Part shown: positions 18,801 to 27,700 of the stretch, one piece after another | Position numbering within the stretch: position 1 is the first letter of the stretch | Layout of the letters: each line of letters opens with the position of its first letter | Assembly: GCF_900106775.1 (NCBI RefSeq) | Contig: NZ_FNNQ01000015.1 | Span: 1 to 64,000 of the forward strand | Reading direction: 5' to 3' | Source: Marininema mesophilum | GTDB taxonomy: Bacteria; Bacillota; Bacilli; Thermoactinomycetales; DSM-45169 | DNA: 64,000 nt | The notes under the pieces: model-generated | Told to the model about the DNA's origin: nothing | Databases searched by the model: none | The model's input: only the letters and a program-made list of their open reading frames with translations | Translations under genes and position numbers: made by a program

Positions 18801-20384
18801 TCCAATAATCGTTTCCAAGGAATGTGTCGTCGATATGCCAACGATCATTCCTTTTTCCAGGTGGTTTTGCTGGAGTACCCTCGCCAACTGATTAGCACGG
18901 GCATTTACCTGCTGATAGGTTAGTTGATGATCTCCCAAGCGGATAGCCACTTTATTGGGGGTTTTTACTACTTGTTCTTCAAATAACTGAACGACACTCT
19001 TCTCCCGTGGATAAGCGCGCTCGGTTGCATTAAAATCAACGATCAGCTTTCTTTTTTCCGCTTCAGATAACAATGTGAGTTCGCTAATTTTCTGTGCAGG
19101 ATTTTCTAGCATTTGCTCTGTTAGATGAATCAGTGCTCGGAACATCTGCTTGATCTGCTCCACAGAATAATCCTCAACCTTATAATCGATATCTAGTTGA
19201 AAGTCACCCGAGTTGGACCATTCACGGATAATCAGTTGCAGAGAATAGAGCTGCTTTCCATTGTAAAATTCCGTATTTTCAATCGTTGCTCCTGTAAATT
19301 CCTTGGTCAGTTCTGTGTTGTAAAAATTGATACACGTGTTCAGCAGATGATCGTGACCCTTTTTGCTTAGTTCAAGGTCCTTAATTAGTAGATCAAAGGG
19401 ATACTTTTGATGATAATAGCAACGTTTCAATTCACTACCGATCAACTCAACTAAATGGGCAACTGAGACCTCTGGACTTAGCTCAAAACGAAAAGGCATG
19501 GTGCTAGTAAACATCCCCACCATACTTTTTTCTTTTTTGCCAGAGCGGTTGAGCAATGGCATTCCAATCACTAAATCCTCTTGCCGTGTTCTTTTATGAA
19601 GATAAATAAGATAGAGAAGGGCGAAAAAAGTAAAGGGGGTCGTTTGATAGTGCGAGGCCCATTCTTTGATGCGAGTGGACTGCTCTGTTGGAAGGACAAA
19701 GGTTTTTCGCTTTCCCTCACCACATATAAAACGAGCATGTTGGCTTCGTTCTGGAAGACTCGCAAATTTCTCGTTCCAAAAGTGTTTATTTTTTAAGAAT
19801 CGCTCAGAGGATAAGTATTTTTGCTCCTGTTCGATATAAGAGGTATACGACTCTTGGATTTCATCCGTCAGGATCTCACCCGCAAGTCGTTTCCGATAGG
19901 AAGTGCAGATTTGTTGCGTCAGGATATTCATCGACCATCCATCGGAGATGAGATGATGCGTCTTGATCAAATACCCGCCTTCGTTCTCCCCTAGTTTAAA
20001 CATCACCAACTCATATAAAGGGTAGTCATACAACGGAAACGGCTTGGCAGCTTCTAGGGAAACCCACCGAGTTAGCTCTTCCTCTGGCCTAGGGCTCCCA
20101 CTAAAATCATAAAAGCGAAGGGGCGACCGTTGATATTCTGCTACGTATTGCTGAACGAATCCATCGGATTCTGTCAGGCGAAGCCTCATTCCATTATGTT
20201 GCTGGATAAACCATTGGATGGCCTCTTCCAAACAATCAAATTGAATCGCTTCTTTCATCCGTACCGTCCCGCCAATATTATGGAGGGGTTGATCGGGGTA
20301 CGTTTTTTCTAAATACCAGATCCTTTTTTGCGGATGAGTAAGGGGATAATATTGCACCCCACTCTGTAGGCTAACGTTTTCCAT
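15852..20384 (-). CDS. NRPS-2: starter-type C-A(Asn)-PCP-E initiation module
   Basis: About 1,510 residues. The C domain (10-430, HHLISDGW) opens with YPLTHPQKRIWY, the form typical of lipo-initiating starter C domains that acylate the first amino acid with a fatty acyl-CoA. The A domain (455-960) reads DLTKIGEVA at the specificity positions, one residue from the Asn code DLTKIGEVG. PCP Ser is near 1006 (LGGDSIKAIQ). The E domain (1055-1490) has HHLAVDG and the EGHGRE and RTVGWF motifs. The tail LSSEELDSIFED looks like a donor COM helix that would dock with NRPS-3. The module is therefore expected to make N-acyl-D-Asn, the cap used in prodrug pathways. The ATG at 20384 (after AAGGTGA) is preferred over the GTG one codon upstream. 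A 54-bp gap separates it from the PKS gene. Confidence 0.92.
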   Translation of the reverse strand: MENVSLQSGVQYYPLTHPQKRIWYLEKTYPDQPLHNIGGTVRMKEAIQFDCLEEAIQWFIQQHNGMRLRLTESDGFVQQYVAEYQRSPLRFYDFSGSPRPEEELTRWVSLEAAKPFPLYDYPLYELVMFKLGENEGGYLIKTHHLISDGWSMNILTQQICTSYRKRLAGEILTDEIQESYTSYIEQEQKYLSSERFLKNKHFWNEKFASLPERSQHARFICGEGKRKTFVLPTEQSTRIKEWASHYQTTPFTFFALLYLIYLHKRTRQEDLVIGMPLLNRSGKKEKSMVGMFTSTMPFRFELSPEVSVAHLVELIGSELKRCYYHQKYPFDLLIKDLELSKKGHDHLLNTCINFYNTELTKEFTGATIENTEFYNGKQLYSLQLIIREWSNSGDFQLDIDYKVEDYSVEQIKQMFRALIHLTEQMLENPAQKISELTLLSEAEKRKLIVDFNATERAYPREKSVVQLFEEQVVKTPNKVAIRLGDHQLTYQQVNARANQLARVLQQNHLEKGMIVGISTTHSLETIIGCLAVLKAGGAYLPIDPDYPWDRKEHMLHDSGLGMMLINKGTASTPMRVDKVIDLDDPELYSGEASNLDVPSLPTDLAYIIYTSGSTGKPKGTMVEHGGLVNYSTWAVEQYIGSSNTEVFPLYSSLSFDLTVTSIFPPLISGNEIIVYPPDEEEYVLYKILRENKATIIKLTPSHLSLLKEGEKVASSIKTWIVGGEELTVALAQAIHDRFGDESRIFNEYGPTEATVACMIHLYDRKKDQGVSVPIGIPATNTKIYVLDDERQPVPTGEVGELYISGDGVAKGYLNQKELTEERFIPDPFASGLRMYKTGDLARFVDCNYVEYVGRADAQVKIRGYRIEPGEIEQALLTHPCMKDAVVVIQTSKGDTPFLCAYYTEKYKIAPSLLQGYLQGLLPEYMIPTFFIALQSIPLTINGKVDRDQLPKPKPEAMQSVQEITASRDSQTNDQEELLLAIIQEVLNLADVRITDNFYHLGGDSIKAIQIQSKASLTGHKIKVKDILSHPIISEMALYLESREDRDSAKGQPCAGPIATLPAPAWFFSQHLREGNHYTQSMLLKVMGEVDRDMLETAINLVVRHHDAFRFNVYPQTEELYYNASHLTQKIALESIDLSGFSIVDQRKQLAQIGEKIKASFNIEEDILFKAALFHLGDQGDRLLLTAHHLAVDGVSWRIILEDFFRLVEQMSSDEQVVLPGKTDSVQSWATALDEFSQDGAFLHKAYWEMVDSWEPVAWGDADYGEKLVADCEEFTRSLTVAETEQLLLTAPDAYRTKADELMIMALALAMKDQQQSNEVIIELEGHGREEIGVDLDLSRTVGWFTSFYPIRLAIEGEETSSQIKGLKEQLRQVPHNGLSYGVLKTIAGSLPKDLRRNVRFNYLGDFSASFIHKGFALAEESSGRESSRHNTMTCLLDIVAYSVNQRLHFVFTYSKREFKQETVIRFVESYLQHLKQLIQHCCERKQPEFTPSDFETTALSSEELDSIFED

Positions 20385-20441
20385 CACGTATCACCTTTTC
20401 TCTCCATTTTATTGATGTCCCTGTACGCACCTTCTTTGCAA

Positions 20442-23400
20442 TCACCGATGAACCCTCTCCATCTCAAATAGATTGACATCCCGGCAGTGTTGGATCATTT
20501 TTTGGGCAGCGGGTTCATCGATGGGGTTCCACTGAAAGCTCATCTTCTCTAACAACAGCATCGTTATTTCCGAACGAATATGAAATAGCGTATGGTTTTT
20601 TAGTTCTTCAACAGCAGGAATTTCATCCCCGATACTGTGTACTTGAATGTTGTAGATGTCTGACTCATAACGCTGGATTCTCTTTTCATCGAAGACATAA
20701 TCTATGAATTCATCGATGGCCACCTTTTTCATCTCTAGCATTAAACTAGGATAGGTGAGCAGTTCAGATAAACTAATAAACTCTGGGTTACAAATATGAT
20801 GGGTCTCATTGAGGATCTCTTCTTTATCAAATAGAGAGATTATCGCTTGGCTTACATCATCGATACAAGAAAAGTCCAAGTCTCTTTCCATCTCAGGAAT
20901 CCAACCGATTTTTACATAGGATTGGATGATCGAGTAGATCGCGTTTTGTTTTATGTTTTTTTGAAACTTCCCGGATGTAGAGTCAAAAGCGATATTCCCC
21001 ACCCGGAAAATATTCACCTTCAACCCTTTTCCCCGTGCCTCCATCAGCATTTTTTCCGCGTCTAGCTTAGTTTTTGGATAGGGATTATCGATAACTTGTC
21101 CCAGATCATGATCAAACTCTGTGTACATGAGATCGTGCTCCCCATCGATCTGACCAGAAGCCACTGCTAGGGTAGAAATATGATTAAAATCCTTGCTTCT
21201 ACCCACGCTAGCAAAATCGATCAAGTGCTGTGTGGCCAGGGAATTGGCTACATAGGATTCTTCATATTTCCCATAGTGACTAACATTGGCCGCAGCATGC
21301 ATCACACATTGGATGGTTTCACTCAACCGCTGATATACCGAGGTGTCCAAACCTAAATCAGCCTTTGTTAAGTCACCACAGTATACAAAAATGCGTTCCT
21401 TCTCTTTCTCCAGCAGTCGTGAGCCAAAAGTCTCTGCTAACTTTTCTTTGACTCTCTCTTCTGCTTTTCCTTGCTCATCGCTGCGCACAATCAGATGAAG
21501 GCAGCTTTCTGTATGATGTAGTAAATCTCGTAGCAAATAGGAGCCAAGATACCCCGTACTTCCTGTCAATAAAATATCGGAGTACGTTACCCGATGAGTG
21601 AGATCTTTTTCCTGATAGACTTGTTTCTTCTTGTTATACAGCCGGGCGACCTCACCAAAATTGAGCTGTGCCTCCCTTTCCCTGCCAATTCGTTCACGTA
21701 AAGCATGGAGGTAGGTTTTTAGCTTATTTTTATTCACCCGTTGCCCATCACTCCGCACCTGGATCTGTTCGGCAAGATCTAGCGGACGAGGATATTCAAA
21801 TAAGTCATTGATCGAAAGGTGAAACTCCTTCTGTAAACGTGCCACGACATTGACTGCGGTTAAGGAGCTACCCCCCAGATCAAAAAAATCATCTTCCCGT
21901 TTAATGTGTTGTACCCCTGTGACCTCCCGATACGCGGCCATGATTTTTTGTTCTGTAGCTGTTAAAGGAGGCCCTTCTATCTCCTCTTCAAAACCGCTAT
22001 TGAGGGCAGTGCTCTCCTTCTGCGGCAAAGGAATGGTACTCTCTAATCTACGGTCACTGACCCCATCCCTCTGTGGTTGGATGCGAAAAAGCTGTCGGTC
22101 AAAGGGATAGGTAGGCAAAGGGATACGGAAACGTCTCTCCCCTGAGAAAAACTGCATCCAGTCTACCTTCACTCCAGAAGCATGAAGCTTTGCGATATTT
22201 TGTAGCAAAAAGCGATAATCAGAGCCCTTTTCTTTGCTGGTAGGTACGGTGGTAGCCACGAGATGAGTGGAGGGCTTAGGTAGATGTTGTCTAACCAACG
22301 TACTTAACCCACGACCAGGCCCTACTTCCAGCAAAATCTGATTCGTATCCTTCAATAGTTCCTTGACACCTTGAGAGAATTGTACGGTTTGACGTAGGTG
22401 TGTCACCCAATATTCTGGATCTGTTGCATCTGCGGAAGTGATCCATGTCCCCGTTACGTTTGAGATATAAGGAATCTTGGGTTCATGAAAGTCCATGGTC
22501 TTCGCTTTTTCCCTAAAAGCGTGAAGAATCGGCTCCATCATGGCAGAGTGAAAAGCATGGGAAGTGATCAATTTTTTATATTGGATTTCCTCTTGGGCAA
22601 AGGAGTCGAGTAGCTCCTCCATCTCCTTATCTGGACCTGCAACCACACAGAGTGAAGGTGCATTCTCTACAGCGAGGGAGAGGTTTCCCTTCAAGCGAGG
22701 AAGTATGTTATCCTTTGGCGCCATCACGCTAACCATGCTACCAGGGGCTACTCCCTGCATCAGTTCTGCCCGGGTGGATATAAACCGGAGTGCATTTTCT
22801 AACGAGAGGACACCCGATAAACAAGCAGCAACATATTCACCGACACTGTGTCCAATGAAACGATCGGGGCGAATCCCCCATGACATCAGGGTTTTTGCCA
22901 AGGCATATTCAAAGATAAAAACAGCGGGCTGAGTATTCATCGTCTGATGAATGTGATCCTGCTCGCTTACCTCTGTCCTTGTTGGAAAAAGGATCTCTTT
23001 AAAGTCATCACCGCGGACTCTTTGTAAAATAGCACAACAGCGATCCACTTCCTCGCGAAAAACCTTTTCTTCTCTGTATAGATCCCGCCCCATATTTGGG
23101 TATTGAGACCCCTGCCCCGGAAAAAGAAAGGTAATCGGTTGGCTGGACTTACCTGCTACAGTAATGGGAGATGACTTGGTTAACTGATTTGCGGATAATT
23201 GTTCTTTTGCTTCTTTGCTATCCGAGACCACCCAGGTTCGGTTGTACCTGCACTTCTTTCTACCAATCAATAATGTATAGGCGATATCTGCTATGTTTAC
23301 ATCGGGATGTTGTTCCAAATAAGTAAGTAGCCGCTTTCCCTGTTCATCCAGGGATTTTTTTGATTGGGCAGAGAGTGCCAACACATGATCGCTTCTTCCT

Positions 23401-24710
23401 GGATCGGATTCTCCTCGATCAGGGGCTTCCTCCAAAATAGCATGGGCGTTCGTCCCCCCTATACCAAAGGAACTTACCCCAGCTCGTAATGGAGAGGATG
23501 ACGGCCTCCATTCCTGCAATTGTGTATTCACATAAAAAGGACTATTGGCAAAGTCGATTTTCTCATTGGGTTGTTCAAAGTTAATACTTGAGGGGATTAA
23601 TCGATGCTTCAAGGAAAGAGCCGTTTTTATAAACCCGGCAATCCCTGCCGCATTATCTAGATGGCCAATGTTTGCTTTCACAGATCCAAGCGCACAGTAG
23701 TTGCGCTTATTTGTATGAAAGGCTACTTTAAGACCCTCAACCTCAATTGGATCGCCTAATACCGTGCCTGTACCATGGGTTTCTACGTAGGAGATGCTTT
23801 CCGGCTCTACCTCTGCCATCTGATGAGCCGCTCTAATCGCTTCCGCTTGACCATCCACACTAGGGGCAGTGAAGCTGATTTTATCCGCTCCATCATTATT
23901 GATCGCTGTTCCCTTTACTACCGCATAGATGTTATCCCCAGCGGCTATCGCATCCTCTAGTCGCTTGAGGACAACCACCCCTGCTCCATTTCCATTGACG
24001 GTCCCCTTTGCGCCAGCATCAAAAGGACGGCAGTGACCATCTGGGGACATAATCATCCCCTCTTGATAAAAATAGCCTCGCTTTTCTGGGAGGGTGATTG
24101 AAACCCCACCCGCTAAAGCCATATCACAATCCCCACTCAATAGCGCCTGAGCCGCCAAATGTACTGCGACTAACGACGAAGAACAAGCCGTTTGTACGGT
24201 ATAACTGGGGCCCTTTAAATTTAATTGATGAGAAAGGCGTGTACTGAAAAACTGGGAACTATTGAGCAACAACGCTTCTCTCATAAAATCACCAGCATGT
24301 TGGAAAACCGTGTTCATCCAATAAAGATTCGTTCCGCTACCGATGTAGACCCCAACTAGCTCCTCCATCTCATCGGTAGCATAACCACTATGCTCCAGCG
24401 CCTCCCATGCACACTCATGGAGCACTTTCACCTGGGGGTCCATCACTTCTGCTTCACGGGGGGAATAACCAAATAAGTGATGATCAAACCACTCGGTTCC
24501 GGCAATTGCCCCGCCCGCCTTCACGTACTCCGGATGCCGGATCGTCTCCCAGTCGATACCCGCATCTCGCAGTTCCTCATCAGAAAAGTGAGTGACCGAC
24601 TCAACTCCATTTTTGAGATTTTCCCAGAAAGCATCGATATGACTACCACCAGGAAATCGACAAGCCATACCGACAATAGCGATCTCCAAACCATTACTTG
24701 TACTAGTCAT
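20442..24710 (-). CDS. PKS module with terminal thioester reductase: KS-AT-ACP-R
   Basis: 1,422-residue type I polyketide synthase. KS (10-430) has the active Cys in TACSSSL near 172 plus HGTGT and NIGH histidines. AT (530-820) has GHSVGE and, near 720, HAFH, the motif expected for malonyl-CoA. ACP Ser is near 943 (LGGSSLTAV). A terminal NAD(P)H-dependent reductase follows (1040-1400) with TGSTGYLG and a catalytic YPKTK. No ketoreductase, dehydratase or methyltransferase is present, so the C2 unit should stay a beta-ketone before the reductase releases the chain, probably as an aldehyde or after a second reduction an alcohol. The ATG overlaps the NRPS-1 stop codon (ATGA), implying translational coupling, and it is the only obvious chain-release domain in the cluster. 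Confidence 0.93.
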   Translation of the reverse strand: MTSTSNGLEIAIVGMACRFPGGSHIDAFWENLKNGVESVTHFSDEELRDAGIDWETIRHPEYVKAGGAIAGTEWFDHHLFGYSPREAEVMDPQVKVLHECAWEALEHSGYATDEMEELVGVYIGSGTNLYWMNTVFQHAGDFMREALLLNSSQFFSTRLSHQLNLKGPSYTVQTACSSSLVAVHLAAQALLSGDCDMALAGGVSITLPEKRGYFYQEGMIMSPDGHCRPFDAGAKGTVNGNGAGVVVLKRLEDAIAAGDNIYAVVKGTAINNDGADKISFTAPSVDGQAEAIRAAHQMAEVEPESISYVETHGTGTVLGDPIEVEGLKVAFHTNKRNYCALGSVKANIGHLDNAAGIAGFIKTALSLKHRLIPSSINFEQPNEKIDFANSPFYVNTQLQEWRPSSSPLRAGVSSFGIGGTNAHAILEEAPDRGESDPGRSDHVLALSAQSKKSLDEQGKRLLTYLEQHPDVNIADIAYTLLIGRKKCRYNRTWVVSDSKEAKEQLSANQLTKSSPITVAGKSSQPITFLFPGQGSQYPNMGRDLYREEKVFREEVDRCCAILQRVRGDDFKEILFPTRTEVSEQDHIHQTMNTQPAVFIFEYALAKTLMSWGIRPDRFIGHSVGEYVAACLSGVLSLENALRFISTRAELMQGVAPGSMVSVMAPKDNILPRLKGNLSLAVENAPSLCVVAGPDKEMEELLDSFAQEEIQYKKLITSHAFHSAMMEPILHAFREKAKTMDFHEPKIPYISNVTGTWITSADATDPEYWVTHLRQTVQFSQGVKELLKDTNQILLEVGPGRGLSTLVRQHLPKPSTHLVATTVPTSKEKGSDYRFLLQNIAKLHASGVKVDWMQFFSGERRFRIPLPTYPFDRQLFRIQPQRDGVSDRRLESTIPLPQKESTALNSGFEEEIEGPPLTATEQKIMAAYREVTGVQHIKREDDFFDLGGSSLTAVNVVARLQKEFHLSINDLFEYPRPLDLAEQIQVRSDGQRVNKNKLKTYLHALRERIGREREAQLNFGEVARLYNKKKQVYQEKDLTHRVTYSDILLTGSTGYLGSYLLRDLLHHTESCLHLIVRSDEQGKAEERVKEKLAETFGSRLLEKEKERIFVYCGDLTKADLGLDTSVYQRLSETIQCVMHAAANVSHYGKYEESYVANSLATQHLIDFASVGRSKDFNHISTLAVASGQIDGEHDLMYTEFDHDLGQVIDNPYPKTKLDAEKMLMEARGKGLKVNIFRVGNIAFDSTSGKFQKNIKQNAIYSIIQSYVKIGWIPEMERDLDFSCIDDVSQAIISLFDKEEILNETHHICNPEFISLSELLTYPSLMLEMKKVAIDEFIDYVFDEKRIQRYESDIYNIQVHSIGDEIPAVEELKNHTLFHIRSEITMLLLEKMSFQWNPIDEPAAQKMIQHCRDVNLFEMERVHR

Positions 24711-27700
24711 TTTAATCCCCGCTTTTTTTTCATTCTCTGTTTTAAGCGATTCTTAGACTCCTTCATCACCTGACTTCGATCCGCCGCTTCTCTTGTCCCT
24801 TCCCGTGAATCCCCTTGTAATTGCTTTGCAAGGGAGTAGATAGTGGTATATCGGAACAAGGCTACTACGGGCATCTCGATGTTCAGCTCTTCTCGCAAGC
24901 GATTACTCACCTGTATCACCGTGAGAGAGTTTCCGCCAAGATCAAAGAAATGATCGTGTAAACCTACCTGTTTTACACCAAGGATTTGTTGCCAAATCGA
25001 TGCGATGGCTTTTTCTAAAGGAGTAACTGGTTCGGTATAGTTGGTACCTTGGGACATATACTGATCGTCCGTCTTCTCCTGCAACTGTTTGATATCGACT
25101 TTATCGCTTGAGGTTAACGGGAGCTGATCCAGCCTTACAAAATGAGCTGGGATCATATAGTGAGGAACGATTTCCTCTAAAAAAGATCGCAACTCAGCAA
25201 TCATCATCCTCTCATCCGTCACCACATAAGCACACAAATACAAGTCCCCATCAGGTGTACTTTTGGGAATGACGACGGCGTCTGTCACCCGAGGGTGTTT
25301 GACAAGATGAACGTTGATCTCATTGGGTTCAATTCGTACGCCTTTGATCTTTACCTGATGATCCTCTCTACCGATATACTGGATCTTTCCATCGGGTAAC
25401 CACCTTACAAGATCACCTGTGCGATACATCCTCTCCCCCGGAGCAAAGGGATTTTCCATAAATCGCTCCTGAGTTAGCTCCAATCGATTACGATATCCAC
25501 GTGCTACTCCCGCTCCACCGATCCATAGCTCTCCCGTCACACCGATGGGAACAGGATGAAGCGCTGGATTCAGGATATAAGCCTTATAATTGGTCAAGGG
25601 CTTCCCAATCGGTAGGCTTGTTCCTTGTACGACTCCATCACAGATGTAACAGGTTGCATAGATAGTTGCTTCCGTGGGTCCATATAGATTGACGATCTTC
25701 TCTGCCTGTATCGATGCCTGCAATTGATCGTATAGCTTCGTTGTAAACGCTTCCCCAGCTAACATGATGGTACGTAAGCGAGGGCGTGTATCAAGATTAG
25801 CTAACAAGGCATTCATATGGGCAGGTACAGCCCCCATCACATCTACCTGATTCTCTTCAATAAACGACCATAATCTTTTAGGATCGACTGTTGTCTCTTT
25901 CTCCGGAATAAAGAGTTGACCACCCGATAAGAAGGGGAGGAGCAATTGTTGCACCGAAACATCAAAGGTGAATTTAGCCAATAGCAGATGGCTGAAGGAT
26001 GCATCAAATTCCAATGTAGTAATTAGCCCTAACAACTGATTAACAATTTGCCTGTGTTCAACCATGACACCCTTTGGTCGACCTGTCGTCCCCGAGGTAT
26101 AGATCACATAGGCCAAATCCTCTGGGCTATTTTCTAGCTGAAGAGGAGAACCATCCTCCTGAACGATCTCTTCATCCGCAAAATCAAGCACTTCCTGTTC
26201 CAGGGTGAAACGACTGGTAAACTGAGACTGCATCAGTACGTGTTTACAGCCACTGTCTTGTAAAATGTAGTCGACCCTACCCTCAGGAAAATCAGGGTCG
26301 ATGGGTAAATAGGCACCACCCGATTTTAAGACTGCCCATACTCCGATAACCATCTCTAGTGATGGCTCTGCAACAATCGCTACAATCGACTTTTTGTCTA
26401 CCCCTTTTCTTCTTAAGTAGCGAGCCAGCTGATTGGCACGCTTATCCAACTCCACATAGGTTAACTCTTCTCCTCCATAACTAAGTGCTAACGAAGTAGG
26501 TGTACGTTTTACTTGCTCTGCAAACAAATCAGGAAGGATCTGCTGATCGAGAACATCCCCTGCTGTCGTATTAAAGTCGATAAGAATCTTTTTCTCTTCT
26601 TGCTTTGGCAGGAATCGGACCTCCCGCAAAAGGATATCCCCTTTGCTACTCACCGCATCCAGTAACTGAATAAACTGCTCCGCCATGCGATCCATCGTTT
26701 CCTGCACAAAAAGTGCTGTCCGATACTGAAAGTCAAAGGAGATTGATTCTTTATTTTCAAAGGCATGAATGGATAGATCAAACTGTGTCATCCCTGTTTC
26801 CAGAGAGTGTTTATGAAAGGAGAGCTCTCCAGTATCGATCACACTCGGCTCATTCTCCAGGGTAAATAAAACATCAAACAACGGATTTCGCTCCGTGTTC
26901 CGTTGCACACCCAATTGATCCACCAACAATTCAAAGGGATAATCCTCATGGTCAAGGGCATTAAGGGTGTTCTCTTTAACCTCAGCTAGTAATTGATTAA
27001 AGGACTGATCCCCTCTTGGGAAATTTCTCATCACGACGGTGTTGACGAACATGCCCATTAACGCTTCCAAACCGGGTCGGTTTCTCCCTGAAACCGGCGA
27101 ACCAATGGCAATATCCTCTTGACCTGTATACTTGTACAATAGGGTATTGAAGGCAGAGAGCAACACCATATAGAGAGTGGTTCCATGTGTAGCAGCCAAG
27201 CTTCGCAAACGGGATGTTAACTCAGCACTCGTTTCGATAGAGACGCGGTCGCCCATAAAATGCTGGGAAGGTTGGCGAGGGAAATCGGTATTTAACTGCA
27301 ACACGGGTACGTCGTTTTTAAATACCTCTAACCAATAGGCTTCGTTCTTTTTAAAAAGTTCACTTTGATTCATCCTCTGTTGCCATACCGCATAGTCACG
27401 ATACTGCAAGGTTGGGCTTACAGGATGATCCCCATCATAGTGACGAATAAACTCTCTCATCACTAATTCCATCGAAATGCCGTCGAAAATAATATGGTGA
27501 GCATCCGTCAGTAACAAGTGTTTTTTATGATCCACCTGGAGTACCTTTACGCGGAATAATGGAGCATGCTCCAGATCAAATGGTTGAATAAAGCGCTGTA
27601 CATGGTCTTCTAGTTCTTCCTCTTTCACTTCAGCAAAATCAACGATGTTCTCCATATGGGGATGAATCCGCTGAACTAATTCACCCTCTGCAAAAGCAAA

